Assembly (NCBI GenBank): GCA_964423265.1
Contig: CAYREF010000027.1
Location: forward strand, 1-26,474
From: M55B165 sp964423265
GTDB taxonomy: Bacteria; Actinomycetota; Humimicrobiia; Humimicrobiales; Humimicrobiaceae
DNA length: 26,474 nucleotides
Reading direction: 5' to 3'
Numbering within the stretch: position 1 is the first letter of the stretch; each line of letters begins with the position of its first letter. Positions 1-6,324 of this stretch are shown here, in pieces. The notes beneath the pieces were generated by a model, which saw only the letters and a program-made list of their open reading frames with translations, was not told the DNA's origin and searched no databases. The position numbers were made by a program, and so were the translations under genes.

Positions 1-49
1 TTTCAAATTAATCCTCTAACATAAACCTAGTCATAAAAACCCCGGGATT

Positions 50-276
50 TTAGGTGCTACCACCTACCTTTAGCGCTTCAGTGACCCTTCTGTAGCCGCA
101 GTAGGGATGCTCTAAGGCTATATCTGCAGTTAGGGCTGTAAGTTTTTTATCTTCTTCTTGTTTGCTCTTTTTTGGCTTGTAGTAATAGCTAGAGCGTGAT
201 ATTCCCATTACCGGCCACCCCGCTTGAACTGATCCAAATTTTTTGAGGTTATCACAGATGAACTCTCTTTTTTTTT
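50..276 (-). pseudogene. IS3 transposase orfB, N-terminal fragment
   Basis: In the -1 frame after the A9 run the minus strand reads REFICDNLKKFGSVQAGWP, MGISRSSYYYKPKK, then a segment ending LEHPYCGYRRVTEALK. This is the conserved start of IS3 orfB, just before the DDE integrase core. Homology stops there, and a short unrelated tail leads to TAA at 50-52. The whole catalytic D,D(35)E domain is absent, so the fragment cannot transpose. Expression would have depended on -1 frameshifting from orfA. Confidence 0.75.
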
Positions 277-557
277 GTTGTTGTCCAAGTCCCTTGCCTT
301 CTTTAGCATTTTGTTCTCAAATGCAAGCTGGCCCACCAGTCTTTCAAGCTCTTTTACCTTAAGCTCTAATCTTGCAATATCTGAGGAGTTATCACCGCTA
401 AAGTATTTTCCCCTCCTGTATTCTTTTTTCCATCTGGATATCAGTACCGGTGATATGGAGTGCTTCTTTGTAATCTCTGCCTGGCTTTCTGTGCCTGAGA
501 CTACCTCCTCTACTACTTCTCTTTTAAATTACCTGCAAAAGTTCTTATTTTTCTCAT
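208..557 (-). pseudogene. IS3 transposase orfA, frameshifted
   Basis: Read from ATG at 557 down, the frame gives MRKIRTFAGNLKEK and then stops. Shifting by one base at about 521-531 restores FKREVVEEVVSGTESQ..., with the helix-turn-helix ending SPVLISRWKKEYRRGKYF and then a heptad-rich helix ending LAFENKMLKKARDL. This is the typical orfA layout (about 100 residues, DNA-binding domain then dimerisation helix). The frame ends at the TAA at 208-210. The break is a single-base indel, so no functional orfA can be made from this copy. It differs clearly in sequence from the second orfA at 3890, so these are two distinct IS3 types rather than two copies of one element. Confidence 0.8.
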
Positions 558-562
558 AATGT

Positions 563-682
563 TGGAGATTTCCAATAATTCTTGCAATAATTTTTTCAAC
601 TATTGTTAGCTTGTTTTTTGGAATTTATCCTGCTATGCGTGCAGCTAAGCTTAACCCCATTGAAACCTTAAGGTATGAATAG
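563..682 (+). pseudogene. C-terminal fragment of MacB/FtsX-type ABC transporter permease
   Basis: About 39 codons read WRFPIILAIIFSTI, then the conserved end of MacB-type permeases: a hydrophobic helix followed by FFGIYPAMRAAKLNPIETL and RYE before the stop. In the family this is the last transmembrane helix and the cytoplasmic coupling tail of a protein of about 400 residues. The rest, and the partner ATPase normally encoded next to it, are missing; the IS3 remnant abuts the fragment at about 558. The sequence directly shows the tail and its stop. That the IS event destroyed the gene is inference. Confidence 0.75.
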
Positions 683-1197
683 ATTATCCTGGTTATACAG
701 CCTTTTTAGCCTGCAGTTTGCGGGTTTTCTCCTGAAGGGACCAATTTATGTATAGGAATTTACTTCCAAGGTTGATATATTTTTATTTTCAGATTAAAAA
801 ATACTATAAGTCATTATTCGAAGCAAAAATTATGAGGATCAATTAGAAAACCTTGTAGGCAAAACAAATTGTTACTTTTTATAAATTTAGGATTTAATAA
901 TAACTAATAAATGCAACAGAACAATGCTTTCGAAGAGCATCATTAGAGCTTATTATCCAATAGTTGCCGGTAATAGACCTTAACACCTCCAGGAAATTTC
1001 TTTTAGAATAGCTGGGTTTCTACAGTTGCTTGTTACGCTGATCCCCAACACGGCCACTATCATACAGCTGGAATTTAATCTATAACACTTGCGTCCCTTG
1101 AAAATTATAACAGTATTGGTAGTATTAATAATTATTTACTCAAATAATAATATTTATAATAAATAAATAATAAAACAATAACACTGTTGGGGGATTT
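683..1197. other. 515-bp gene-free stretch with a GC-richer island
   Basis: No convincing coding frame is present on either strand. The first ~200 bp are AT-rich. From about 915 to 1100 composition shifts to more mixed bases and contains small dyads, for example a 7-bp stem at 924-940 closing over CGA, and CAGCTG near 1067. On the minus strand a short frame ending ILKEISWRC then stop can be read, but I do not recognise it. The last ~90 bp are AT-rich and should hold the promoter of the next gene: a TATAAT hexamer is at 1155-1160, with only a poor -35 (TTATTT, 1132-1137). The island could be a decayed mobile element or a structured RNA. Confidence 0.5.
710..728 (+). terminator. possible weak intrinsic terminator after permease fragment
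   Basis: CCTGC-AGTTT-GCGGG (710-724, one T-G pair) is followed by TTTTCT. It lies 28 nt after the permease stop codon, where a terminator would be expected. The stem is only 5 bp and the T-tract short, so this is tentative. Confidence 0.3.
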
Positions 1198-2349
1198 ATG
1201 CCAAAGAAAAAAAGATTCATTATACTTTTTTCAATTATAGTAGTTCTAATATTTTCTACAGCTATTACCTGCAATCTTTGTGGTACGCCTATTACGATAG
1301 AAGATCAGCAGGAAGAGACTGGCGGCCAAACCACTGACAACAGTCCACAGGAGAATGACACCAGCACTGATGCTCCACCAACAGACGATGTAACCAGAGG
1401 CGTTGATGGCGACCCTCCAGGTGATGACACAGATCCGGTTGATGATGACGATATGAGTGATGAAGGAAACAGCCCACCTGATATAGCTGCTATATTTTTT
1501 GGAGATGAGGAAATGACAGACTTTTTAAGAGTTGAGACCTTGCCTGAAAGATATGAGGAAGCTGATCATAATATAACAGTAATAGCTGAAGATCCGGACG
1601 GGGATGAGATGAATTTTAATATTGTAGCAACACAGGGAGAGGTAGCAGATATTACTAGACTGGCAGTTGACAGCGTATCTTTCAATTGGATATCCCCTCC
1701 AAATACTGAAGATTCTGAAACACCTCTAGATGTAGATATTGCCGTTACAGTATCTGATCCCCACGGAGCAGAAGACAGCTTTACTATAAATATAGCACTT
1801 CTTCCAGTAGCTGAAGAAGAGTTTGATTTTGGCGGAGCAGTATCTATTGAAGCTGATCCTTCTTTAAGTGGTTATATTATAAAAGATACAGAGGTAGGAT
1901 ATGAAATGATCATAGTTGGTGATATTAGTCTTAATAAGCAGACAAAAGGTTATTTAAGTTTTGATCTATCTTACTTCGATAGATATGACGGTGTAGATAT
2001 AATAGATGCAGTCTTCATAATAGATCATATCAATAAGAGGGGTGAGCCGGCAGACTTTTCAACTATAGTTGATTTTAAAGCCTTTGATTATGGGACTGAG
2101 ATTAATATGGCAGATTTTGCCGTGGGAGGTAACCGTATTTTTAGCGTAGAATTGCCTACTTTTGTAAGCCCCTTTGAGATCTCCTCTGAAAGCCTTTTAA
2201 ATGAGATGCAAAATGCAATTGATTCAGGAAAAGAAAGATTCCAAATAAAAGTAGGATTAAATGGTGCTACCGATAGTGAAGATGATTATGATTTTTACCT
2301 GTTCTATCCAGAAGTTGTATTTTTAGATATAGCTTATAACCCCCGATAG
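1198..2349 (+). CDS. secreted/anchored protein with Ig-like and DNRLRE-like domains (paralog A)
   Basis: 383 residues, with a strong ribosome site (GGGGGAT, 5-6 nt before ATG). Residues 4-25 form a basic-then-hydrophobic export segment ending STAITCNLCG; the Cys may be a lipidation site, but Thr at -1 is not a standard lipobox. Residues 30-90 are a low-complexity acidic, Pro/Thr-rich linker, as in surface proteins spaced off the membrane. Residues 92-203 look like a bacterial Ig/cadherin-like repeat, with the Ca-binding-type DPDGDEMNF and the closing VSDPHGAEDSF. Residues 215-383 resemble the DNRLRE-type beta domain: SGYIIKDT, VGDISLNKQTKGYLSFD, FDYGTEINMADF, RFQIKVGL. It has a divergent paralog in tail-to-tail orientation (2603-3763). 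It is probably a cell-surface or extracellular structural or binding protein. No catalytic motif is visible and the exact function is unknown. Confidence 0.8.
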   Translation: MPKKKRFIILFSIIVVLIFSTAITCNLCGTPITIEDQQEETGGQTTDNSPQENDTSTDAPPTDDVTRGVDGDPPGDDTDPVDDDDMSDEGNSPPDIAAIFFGDEEMTDFLRVETLPERYEEADHNITVIAEDPDGDEMNFNIVATQGEVADITRLAVDSVSFNWISPPNTEDSETPLDVDIAVTVSDPHGAEDSFTINIALLPVAEEEFDFGGAVSIEADPSLSGYIIKDTEVGYEMIIVGDISLNKQTKGYLSFDLSYFDRYDGVDIIDAVFIIDHINKRGEPADFSTIVDFKAFDYGTEINMADFAVGGNRIFSVELPTFVSPFEISSESLLNEMQNAIDSGKERFQIKVGLNGATDSEDDYDFYLFYPEVVFLDIAYNPR

Positions 2350-2379
2350 ATTTAAAATATAAAACACAGAATAAAAAAC

Positions 2380-2556
2380 TTGGCTTTTTTGAAAAATATT
2401 GTTGATTTTTATATTTTTGCAAATATATTGGTTGTGTTTGGAAATCCTTTTATTTCGTTAATATTTACATTTAATGTGGGTATCATAGTTTTAAGCTTGC
2501 TAATGGGCCCTATAACTTCTTATTTTATATCTAAAAAATATCCATTCATTAAATGA
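2380..2556 (+). other. short hydrophobic reading frame, possible gene remnant
   Basis: A 58-codon frame starting at TTG lies between the two paralogs. It reads as two hydrophobic stretches, ending LLMGPITSYFISKKYPF, IK and stop. The pattern (hydrophobic segments with Gly-Pro and a basic end) looks like a membrane-protein C-terminus. However, there is no ribosome site, and AT-rich DNA easily yields hydrophobic frames. It may be the tail of a lost gene or chance. The remaining spacer up to 2602 holds a 6-bp stem (AGAGTT/AACTCT, 2579-2598) just past the stop of the minus-strand gene, without a clear T-tract. Confidence 0.2.
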
Positions 2557-2602
2557 AAAATTGCATTATAAAAGCTTAAGAGTTTATATTTTAACTCTCA
2601 TC

Positions 2603-3763
2603 TTATGGAGAAATGGTGCCGCTGGCAGTAATGGTTATTGTTGCCCCCTCTAAATCTATCCAGTATCCATCTTCAATACCATTATTAGAACCAGAACTGC
2701 TAAGGCCTAGTTTTAGTTGGAAATAATTTCTGCCTTCTGCAGTAGCAGATAAAACAGCATCTGAAACATCAACACTTATAGTATCTTCAATACTTGAAGT
2801 AGGAATAGTTGCCAGAGTAGTTCCTCCTACTTCAAAATCATCAAAATCAAGTGTACCGTAATTAAAGTGCTTTATAACCAAATTTTCTGCAAAATCAGGA
2901 TCATTTACAACATAAATATCAGTCAAATTCAACTCAGCACTAAAGGATCTTAATAATTCTTCTGCGGTACCCAGGCTTTCAAACATTCCTGTATCGAAGC
3001 TTAAATAACCTTTTATCATTTTATTAGAGCTGCTATCTCCAACAAAAACACGACCTATTCCGTCCCATATAGCTGTATCTTTTATTATATAACCACATAA
3101 ATCTATAAAAGCTGGCTGGCTAAAAGATATTTCAATCTCTTCTTCTCCCAATGGTACTGCTTCTAAATCTTCTCCGCTTGAATCTATTACATTAATTGTA
3201 GTCTCAAAAATATCCTCTGCACCTTTGCTATCTGAAACTACTATGGTTATAGTACAATGACCTGGTTCTTCAGGAGATAGCCATCCAAAAGTTGCCTCAC
3301 CGTCGTTTACCCTGATTTCACTAACAGATCCACAAGTACAATCATTTGTATAAGTCAGCATATCCCCATCTTCATCCGAAACAGTTACATTAAAAATTTT
3401 CTCACTATTAATATTTACAAAAATCGGAAACGAAGCAGGGAGTTCAGTTTCTCCAATAAATACGCTATCAATTACAGGAGGGTGGTTTTCTTCTTCTGCA
3501 ATTTCTTCTGTACTTGCTGTGTCTTCCTCATCATCTGTAATATCTGTATCTGGAGGTTCTTCTTCTGCAGGTAATTCTTCATCTGCAGAGCTTTGGTTTT
3601 CTGTTGGCTCATGTTGGCTTTGATCTGATCGTGTTTCTGTTTCTTCATTTTCTTCTAAATTAATGTCTACTGGTTTACCACACATATTACAAGTTATGGC
3701 AGTGGTAAATATAATAGCAACAGTTATTATAAGAATTATTGTAAATAGAGGTGTTTTATTCAT
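2603..3763 (-). CDS. secreted/anchored protein with Ig-like and DNRLRE-like domains (paralog B)
   Basis: 386 residues; AAGGAT precedes the ATG. The layout matches paralog A at 1198 block by block. It has a hydrophobic export segment ending FTTAITCNMCGKP, a long acidic Glu/Asp/Thr linker (about 30-90), an Ig/cadherin-like domain (DEDGDMLTY; VSDSKGAEDIF), and a DNRLRE-like domain (CGYIIKDT, VGDSSSNKMIKGYLSFD, FNYGTLDFDDFEVGG, YFQLKLGL). It has extra cysteines in the Ig-like part (around NDCTCGS and GHCT) that paralog A lacks, so a disulfide there is possible. The two genes face each other tail to tail, and their similarity is confined to domain cores, so this is an old duplication. The IS3 left end begins about 50 bp upstream of this start and may have altered its promoter. 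Confidence 0.8.
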   Translation of the reverse strand: MNKTPLFTIILIITVAIIFTTAITCNMCGKPVDINLEENEETETRSDQSQHEPTENQSSADEELPAEEEPPDTDITDDEEDTASTEEIAEEENHPPVIDSVFIGETELPASFPIFVNINSEKIFNVTVSDEDGDMLTYTNDCTCGSVSEIRVNDGEATFGWLSPEEPGHCTITIVVSDSKGAEDIFETTINVIDSSGEDLEAVPLGEEEIEISFSQPAFIDLCGYIIKDTAIWDGIGRVFVGDSSSNKMIKGYLSFDTGMFESLGTAEELLRSFSAELNLTDIYVVNDPDFAENLVIKHFNYGTLDFDDFEVGGTTLATIPTSSIEDTISVDVSDAVLSATAEGRNYFQLKLGLSSSGSNNGIEDGYWIDLEGATITITASGTISP

Positions 3764-3811
3764 AGGATCCTTACAGTTATTTTAAAATACCTTGTATTAA
3801 GTATATTAAGG

Positions 3812-4133
3812 TTACCCCCATAAACTAGACAGATTCTTAAGATAGGTTAGAATAGAGAAACTGGGAGAAAAGAGAAGGGAAAGATTAATATGGGGACAAA
3901 GAAAAGGAAATATTCAAAGGATCTAAAGATAGAACTGGTGGAAAAAGTAATGGCAGGAGCAAAAAGAATTGAAGTTGCAAATGAGGAAGGAATAAACCCA
4001 AACCTGATAAGCAGGTGGACAAGAGAATATAAGAGGGGAAAATTCCATGGAAATACTGCAAATGATACAGAATTTAGAAAACTAAAAAAAGAAAAAGCAA
4101 AGCTGGAGCAGATGGTGAGAAAGCTTACCATGG
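3812..4133 (+). mobile_element. IS3-family element, left end and orfA (second type)
   Basis: The stretch TTACCCCCATAAACTAGACA at about 3812 is typical of IS3-family left ends (C-run followed by AGACAG), and orfA follows 60-70 bp downstream. The element is interrupted at 4133/4134 by what looks like the 5' end of a group II intron. No orfB or right end is present anywhere in the window. Confidence 0.7.
3890..4133 (+). pseudogene. IS3 transposase orfA, interrupted by group II intron
   Basis: The frame from ATG 3890 gives a helix-turn-helix domain (EGINPNLISRWTREYKRGKF) and the start of the coiled-coil helix (KLEQMVRKLTM). In intact relatives this helix continues as roughly ENE-LLKK. Here the next base after ATG-G is the start of GTGTGCC, and the frame then runs into non-homologous sequence to a chance stop at 4168. 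The N-terminal half is undamaged, so loss of function comes from the insertion and the later loss of everything downstream. A ribosome site is weak (GGGAAAG about 10 nt before ATG). Confidence 0.75.
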
Positions 4134-4290
4134 GTGTGCCGAGAAAGCGTATAAGCTTTAGTTGGTGAAAGTCCAACTTGGGCAAAGGTTAGCCACCAGC
4201 CCAATACTAAATTCCACATTTAGGGAGGTAACAAACTAAATGAAGCTGGAAAGCGGGAGACATCGGGATACAGCGAAAGCGGGGTAGCTG
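4134..4290 (+). mobile_element. group II intron 5' fragment (domain I part)
   Basis: Starting at GTGTG (4134-4138), which matches the conserved group II intron 5' end GUGYG, the sequence is GC-richer than its surroundings and dense with short stems typical of intron domain I. Examples are GTTGGTGAAAGTCCAAC (a self-complementary GTTGG/CCAAC hairpin with a GAAA-containing loop), GGCAAAGGTTAGCC, and AGCGGGAGACATCGGGATAC. The only coding-like frame across it is antisense noise. The fragment breaks off near 4285-4295, where it meets the Cys-rich gene on the other strand. The reverse-transcriptase ORF, domain V and 3' end are absent. A covariance-model scan would settle the identification. Confidence 0.6.
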
Positions 4291-4728
4291 ATCAATTATT
4301 TCTGGCATTACACCGAAATTGATACAGCATGCTTCTTTTATTCCCCGGGTCATATACCTGCACATGCAATTTTTTTCTATAATAGGCTCTGCTGCACAGT
4401 TTTCAAGTATTGCAATTGCATCCTCCAGGGGAACAACCTGGCCAATATGGCCTTCTGCACTAAAAGGGTTGGTGTGGGTATTTTTACTGTGTAATAGCCT
4501 TTCAGCTGTACTTTTTATAATCCTGCCAATAACCGGCATGCGCAATTTATAGCCAAGACCAACCGGGCTGAAACCGTTAACTTTACGCACAGATATCTGC
4601 TCAAAATTTTTGTATTGTTCAAGGAGGTAATCACGGAGATTGTATTTTTCAGCAACCTTATTTGAATAATGTTCGGAGTTAAAGTACCATTTTCCGCCGG
4701 CGCCATGTTTTGCGCAAAGGTCACACAT
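4207..4728 (-). pseudogene. Cys-rich iron-sulfur-like protein, 3'-truncated
   Basis: The first ~145 codons look like a family I recall from anaerobes, beginning CxxC-x-KHG-x-GGKWYF and carrying a second Cys cluster, KNCMCRYMTRGIKEACCINF, preceded by GHIGQVVPLEDA. The spacing of cysteines suggests metal or iron-sulfur binding; the biochemical role is unknown to me. Relatives continue with a further Cys-rich or ferredoxin-like end. Here the frame instead runs from about 4290 into the antisense of the group II intron fragment and stops at 4207. The last ~30 residues are therefore not native. A promoter fits upstream (4768-4795) and the ORF is otherwise intact, so a truncated protein could still be made. 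There is no obvious ribosome site before the ATG. Confidence 0.6.
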
Positions 4729-4767
4729 AAAAAATTAAATTAAGAGTCTGGATAATAAACTGACCTA

Positions 4768-4795
4768 ATGATAGTGGAATTAAATTATTTGTCAA
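4768..4795 (-). promoter_or_regulatory. sigma-70-type promoter for the Cys-rich gene
   Basis: On the minus strand TTGACA (4790-4795), a 16-nt spacer and TATCAT (4768-4773) lie about 35 nt upstream of the ATG at 4728. The -35 is perfect and the -10 has one mismatch. Confidence 0.6.
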
Positions 4796-4877
4796 TACAT
4801 TACCAAAGAATGTATTAATATTAATTTTATACATTTAAGGAAAGCTAATCCTGTATTGCTTTTACTGCAGGTTTTGG

Positions 4878-5477
4878 CTACCCGTTATTGGAGCAAGGGC
4901 CAAAATAAGTTTCGCCTTCAAGCATTTCTACCCCTTTTGATGAAAACCAGAACTTTCCTTCAAGCACAGGATCTATCCTCAGTATGTAATTTCCTTCTTC
5001 TTTTATATCATTAACCAGTACTTCTACGGTTACTGTATCCCCGGGCTTAACATCATTGGGAAGGCGGGTCCTGGTAGGATTATCATAGCTTTCGGTTGCA
5101 CCTTCCTTGTAATAATAATGGTATCCAATCCTTACCATGTTCTGGCCGTCTTTTTTCCATTTAAAGTCAGAGGTGTTGGTTATTTCAATTTCTATGTAAT
5201 TATCCTTATTGGTACATAGATAACCTGGTATAAAGCCATTGATTTCTGCGCCAACTTCTGCCGTATCGTAATCAACTTTTTCTTCTATTACGTCAATTAT
5301 TTCTTCCTCTATAGATTTTTCTTCAGCTTCTCCAGCAGCTTCTTCTATTTCTTCTTCCAGGCTAACTTCCTCGCCCTGTTCTATTTCAGGCTGGCTGCAG
5401 GAAAGAAAAGCTGCCATAAAAATTAAACTCAAAGTAGATATGAAAAATATTAAAAATAACCTTTTTGTCTGTTTCAT
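4878..5477 (-). CDS. lipoprotein with C-terminal Ig-like beta domain
   Basis: 199 residues. The N-terminus is basic then hydrophobic and ends AAFLSC, a good lipobox with Cys27, so the protein is probably lipid-anchored on the outer face of the membrane. Residues 30-75 are a Glu-rich, probably helical spacer. Residues 80-195 resemble the Ig-like domain with the signature YHYYYKEG, RTRLPNDVKPGDTVTVEV, GNYILRIDPV, FWFSSKGVE. In other proteins this domain is appended to sugar- or methyl-transfer enzymes, but here it stands alone. GAGGG precedes the ATG by about 10 nt. It is divergent from the DUF948-like gene at 5582. Ligand and role are unknown. Confidence 0.8.
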   Translation of the reverse strand: MKQTKRLFLIFFISTLSLIFMAAFLSCSQPEIEQGEEVSLEEEIEEAAGEAEEKSIEEEIIDVIEEKVDYDTAEVGAEINGFIPGYLCTNKDNYIEIEITNTSDFKWKKDGQNMVRIGYHYYYKEGATESYDNPTRTRLPNDVKPGDTVTVEVLVNDIKEEGNYILRIDPVLEGKFWFSSKGVEMLEGETYFGPCSNNG

Positions 5478-5528
5478 GTTATACTTGCCCTCACTTACTA
5501 TAGTAATTTTTGTATATTATAAATTAGA

Positions 5529-5557
5529 TTGTTTGTTTTTTAAATAAAAGATATTAA
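5529..5557 (+). promoter_or_regulatory. candidate promoter of the DUF948-YtxH-tldDE unit
   Basis: TTGTTT (5529-5534), a 17-nt spacer and TATTAA (5552-5557) lie about 25 nt before the ATG at 5582. The same intergenic region carries TATAAT on the minus strand (5516-5521), a possible -10 for the lipoprotein at 5477, so it is probably a divergent promoter region. Confidence 0.4.
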
Positions 5558-5581
5558 AATATATAACAAAAAGGGAGAATT

Positions 5582-5908
5582 ATGGGTCCTTTGGCCATAG
5601 TAGGCATTACAACTTTAATATTTATAGGAAGCCTGGTGGTAGTGGGGGTAATGGCTGCCATACCTTTTTTTAGGCTTTCTAAAAATATGAAAAAATTTTC
5701 TTCCAAGGTGAATAAGGAAGTAATGCCTTCTGTAAAAAACCTGAAGGAGACAGCTGAAAAATTAGATAAAGAGATGAAATCTTTTGAAAAGCTAAAGGGG
5801 AGGGCAGCAATAGCTATGGAAGAGTTAAATGAAACCAGGGATAAAATCAGGATACTAAAAAACAATAGCACTTTGCTTTATAATACTATTAACCTTTTAA
5901 AAAAATAA
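5582..5908 (+). CDS. DUF948-like membrane-anchored coiled-coil protein
   Basis: 108 residues. One N-terminal transmembrane helix (about 3-28, VGITTLIFIGSLVVVGVMAA) is followed by a Lys/Glu-rich helical region to the end, with heptad-like spacing of Leu/Val/Met. This is the form of DUF948-type proteins, which are commonly encoded just before YtxH-domain genes, as here. AGGGAG precedes the ATG by 4-5 nt. The next gene starts 20 nt downstream. Function in the family is not established; an envelope or stress role is the usual guess. Confidence 0.75.
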   Translation: MGPLAIVGITTLIFIGSLVVVGVMAAIPFFRLSKNMKKFSSKVNKEVMPSVKNLKETAEKLDKEMKSFEKLKGRAAIAMEELNETRDKIRILKNNSTLLYNTINLLKK

Positions 5909-5927
5909 TTTACAAGGAGGGAAGACA

Positions 5928-6311
5928 GTGGAAGATAAAAAAAGAGAAACTGAAAGAAGTGATGCTTTACCTGTTATGATATCTTTGTTTTCAGGCCTTT
6001 TTATTGGAGCCATTATAGGGATGCTTTATGCTCCTAAATCAGGCAAGGAAATAAGAAAAGATATCAAGGAAAAAAGTGAAGAGGTAGCAGATAAGAGCAA
6101 GAAAGGCTTAGATACGGCAGCAGAAAAAACCAAGGATTTTGTAGACAAAAGTGGAAAAAAAGTATCTGAGGCAAGGGCCAAAGGAGAAGAATTTGTAAAG
6201 AAGGGAAAAGAAAGAGCTAAAAAGGTTACAGACACCTTAGGCTCAAAGCTAGATAAAGTAGTAAAAGAGGGGAAAGATGCAGCCGAGAAAGCAGAAGAAG
6301 AAATATCATAG
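5928..6311 (+). CDS. YtxH-domain (gas-vesicle/stress-type) protein
   Basis: 127 residues, starting at GTG with a strong AAGGAGG seven nt upstream. The YtxH signature is clear at residues 16-45: a short hydrophobic segment rich in Gly (LFSGLFIGAIIGMLYAPKSG), then KEIRKDIKEKSEE. The remainder (46-127) is a long Lys/Glu/Ala-rich amphipathic helix with repeated K-E/A-K units, reminiscent of LEA-like helices. It is likely membrane-attached by its N-terminus. It lies 13 nt before tldD and is probably co-transcribed with it. Confidence 0.8.
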   Translation: MEDKKRETERSDALPVMISLFSGLFIGAIIGMLYAPKSGKEIRKDIKEKSEEVADKSKKGLDTAAEKTKDFVDKSGKKVSEARAKGEEFVKKGKERAKKVTDTLGSKLDKVVKEGKDAAEKAEEEIS

Positions 6312-6324
6312 CTAGAAAAATTAT

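Larger units (their letters stand above)
1..558 (-). mobile_element. IS3-family insertion sequence remnant
   Basis: The minus strand carries both transposase frames of an IS3-family element. orfA (N-terminal helix-turn-helix plus leucine-zipper-like helix) is followed in the -1 frame by the start of orfB. The frames meet at a run of nine A on the minus strand (plus-strand T9 at 268-276), the usual programmed -1 slippage signal of this family. The copy is dead: orfA has a frame break near 521-531 and orfB is lost after about 60 codons. No left terminal repeat is visible right of 558, where a permease gene fragment starts almost at once. Positions 1-50 may be the far end of the element after an internal deletion; I cannot confirm a terminal repeat there. 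A perfect 6-bp inverted repeat with a 4-nt loop (51-66) lies at the point where orfB homology ends. Confidence 0.8.

Noticed and set aside
275..559. 94-residue plus-strand ORF at the left end
   Set aside because: It is the antisense of the IS3 orfA frame, which has clear family motifs on the minus strand.
1020..1110. c-di-GMP-I riboswitch on the minus strand (GGGACGCAAG)
   Set aside because: Only one short element matches; the GCAAACC and tetraloop-receptor parts are missing, and the orientation points away from the neighbouring gene.
3847..4185. 112-residue minus-strand hydrophobic ORF
   Set aside because: It is antisense to the IS3 orfA at 3890; Phe/Ser richness arises from complementing Lys/Glu codons.
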